Below are positions 5,460 through 6,151 of a DNA stretch of 6,151 nucleotides, piece by piece. Within the stretch, counting starts at the first letter, position 1. Each line of letters opens with the position of its first letter. The DNA comes from Paenibacillus sp. (lineage in GTDB: Bacteria > Bacillota > Bacilli > Paenibacillales > NBRC-103111): NCBI GenBank assembly GCA_029239545.1, contig JARBUQ010000300.1, forward strand, positions 1-6,151, in the 5' to 3' direction. The notes beneath the pieces were generated by a model. The model worked only from the letters and a program-made list of their open reading frames with translations, had not been told where the DNA came from and did no database searches. Made by a program: the position numbers and the translations under genes.

Positions 5460-6151
5460 ATGCTTAAAGCAATCGGGTTAGGTAAACGTTTCGAGCTTTC
5501 CATCTCGCATGATATGATCGTGAATCCCTTTGATGATCTGTCCTTTGAGATTGCAGAGGGCAGATTTATGGGCATAGCCGGTCCAAGCGGAATCGGGAAG
5601 TCGTCCATTCTGAAATGTGTGTACCGCACGTACTTGCCGTCCTCCGGCGAAGTGCAGTACAACTCTTCTTTGTACGGACCAATCGATCTGGCCAGAGCGA
5701 GCGAACGTCAAATCTCGCATCTGCGCATACACGAGATCAGTTATGTATCGCAGTTTCTGAAGGTCATTCCCCGCATATCCGCCCTGGACATCGTTGCGGA
5801 ACGATTGCTCCCGATGGGGTATTCCCTGCAGCAGGCCAGAGTAATGGCGGAACAGCTATTGCAAAGATTGAATATTCCCGAGCCTTTATGGCAGGCTTAT
5901 CCGGCTACATTCAGCGGCGGCGAGCAGCAGCGCGTGAACTTGGCAAGAGCTTTTATCGTGCGTCCCCGACTGCTTATTCTGGATGAGCCCACCGCTTCCC
6001 TCGACCATGATACGAAACAAAACGTGCTGGCCATTCTGCGAGAGATGAAGCAAGAGGGCACGACGATGATCGGGGTGTTCCATGATTGGGATGTGATGGG
6101 CAAGGTGGCCGATCAGATCCTCGATATGCGCGCCATCCGTGCAGGCCAGGT
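5460..6151 (+). CDS. phnL: C-P lyase ABC-type ATPase subunit PhnL, 3' truncated by window edge
   Basis: PhnL is the second ABC-type ATPase of the C-P lyase system; in E. coli it is reported to pair with PhnK on the core complex. The frame is open from ATG 5460 to the end of the window, giving 230 whole codons plus two bases, with no stop. Seen in order are Walker A GPSGIGKSS at 41-49, Q-loop Gln98 in VSQFLKVIPRISAL (almost identical to E. coli VSQFLRVIPRISAL), signature FSGGEQQRVN at 151-160, Walker B and D-loop LDEPTASLD at 174-182, and switch His208 in GVFHD. E. coli PhnL is about 226 residues, so probably only a few residues are missing. The last Walker A position is Ser where E. coli has Thr, a mild change. 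The gene is 17 nt after phnK. A phnM gene would commonly follow. Confidence 0.95.
   Translation, partial: MLKAIGLGKRFELSISHDMIVNPFDDLSFEIAEGRFMGIAGPSGIGKSSILKCVYRTYLPSSGEVQYNSSLYGPIDLARASERQISHLRIHEISYVSQFLKVIPRISALDIVAERLLPMGYSLQQARVMAEQLLQRLNIPEPLWQAYPATFSGGEQQRVNLARAFIVRPRLLILDEPTASLDHDTKQNVLAILREMKQEGTTMIGVFHDWDVMGKVADQILDMRAIRAGQ

Noticed and set aside
1..6151. CRISPR array, insertion sequence, tRNA or rRNA
   Set aside because: The window is filled by eight consecutive phn genes. I saw no direct-repeat array, transposase motif, terminal inverted repeats or RNA gene.

Overview
The window is an uninterrupted, single-strand (+) stretch of a phosphonate-utilisation (C-P lyase) operon. Reading left to right it holds the 3' part of a phosphonate ABC permease gene (phnE1), a complete second permease gene (phnE2), the complete C-P lyase core genes phnG, phnH, phnI and phnJ, the ABC-ATPase gene phnK, and phnL, which runs off the right edge. 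Every gene was recognised by conserved protein motifs recalled from the E. coli Phn proteins. No database search was run.

Organism: strong AGGAGG-type ribosome binding sites before almost every gene, roughly balanced base composition, paired phnE genes next to phnGHIJKL, and a Cys-rich insertion in PhnK suggest a Gram-positive Bacillota, most plausibly a Paenibacillus-like Bacillales member. This is inference; there is no rRNA or other taxonomic marker in the window.

Layout: positions 1-1466 encode import, with two tandem PhnE-type membrane subunits. A PhnC ATPase and PhnD binding protein would be expected upstream of the window. Positions 1469-4549 encode the catalytic core. PhnG, PhnH and PhnI join the phosphonate to the ribose of ATP with loss of adenine, and PhnJ, a radical-SAM enzyme, breaks the carbon-phosphorus bond. 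Positions 4555-6151 encode the two ATPase-like accessory subunits PhnK and PhnL. phnM and any later genes (phnN/phnP-type functions, regulator) would lie outside the window.

The genes are packed with gaps of 17 nt or less or with overlaps: 4 nt for phnE1/phnE2, 14 nt for phnG/phnH and 65 nt for phnI/phnJ. There is no intergenic room for a terminator, and I found no convincing internal promoter, so I read it as one polycistronic unit with translational coupling. The operon promoter, including any Pho box, is not in the window.

I do not see a previously undescribed system. The points most worth a second look are the 65-nt dual-coding overlap between phnI and phnJ, and the CX2C-X12-CX2C zinc-ribbon-like insertion in the nucleotide-binding domain of PhnK.
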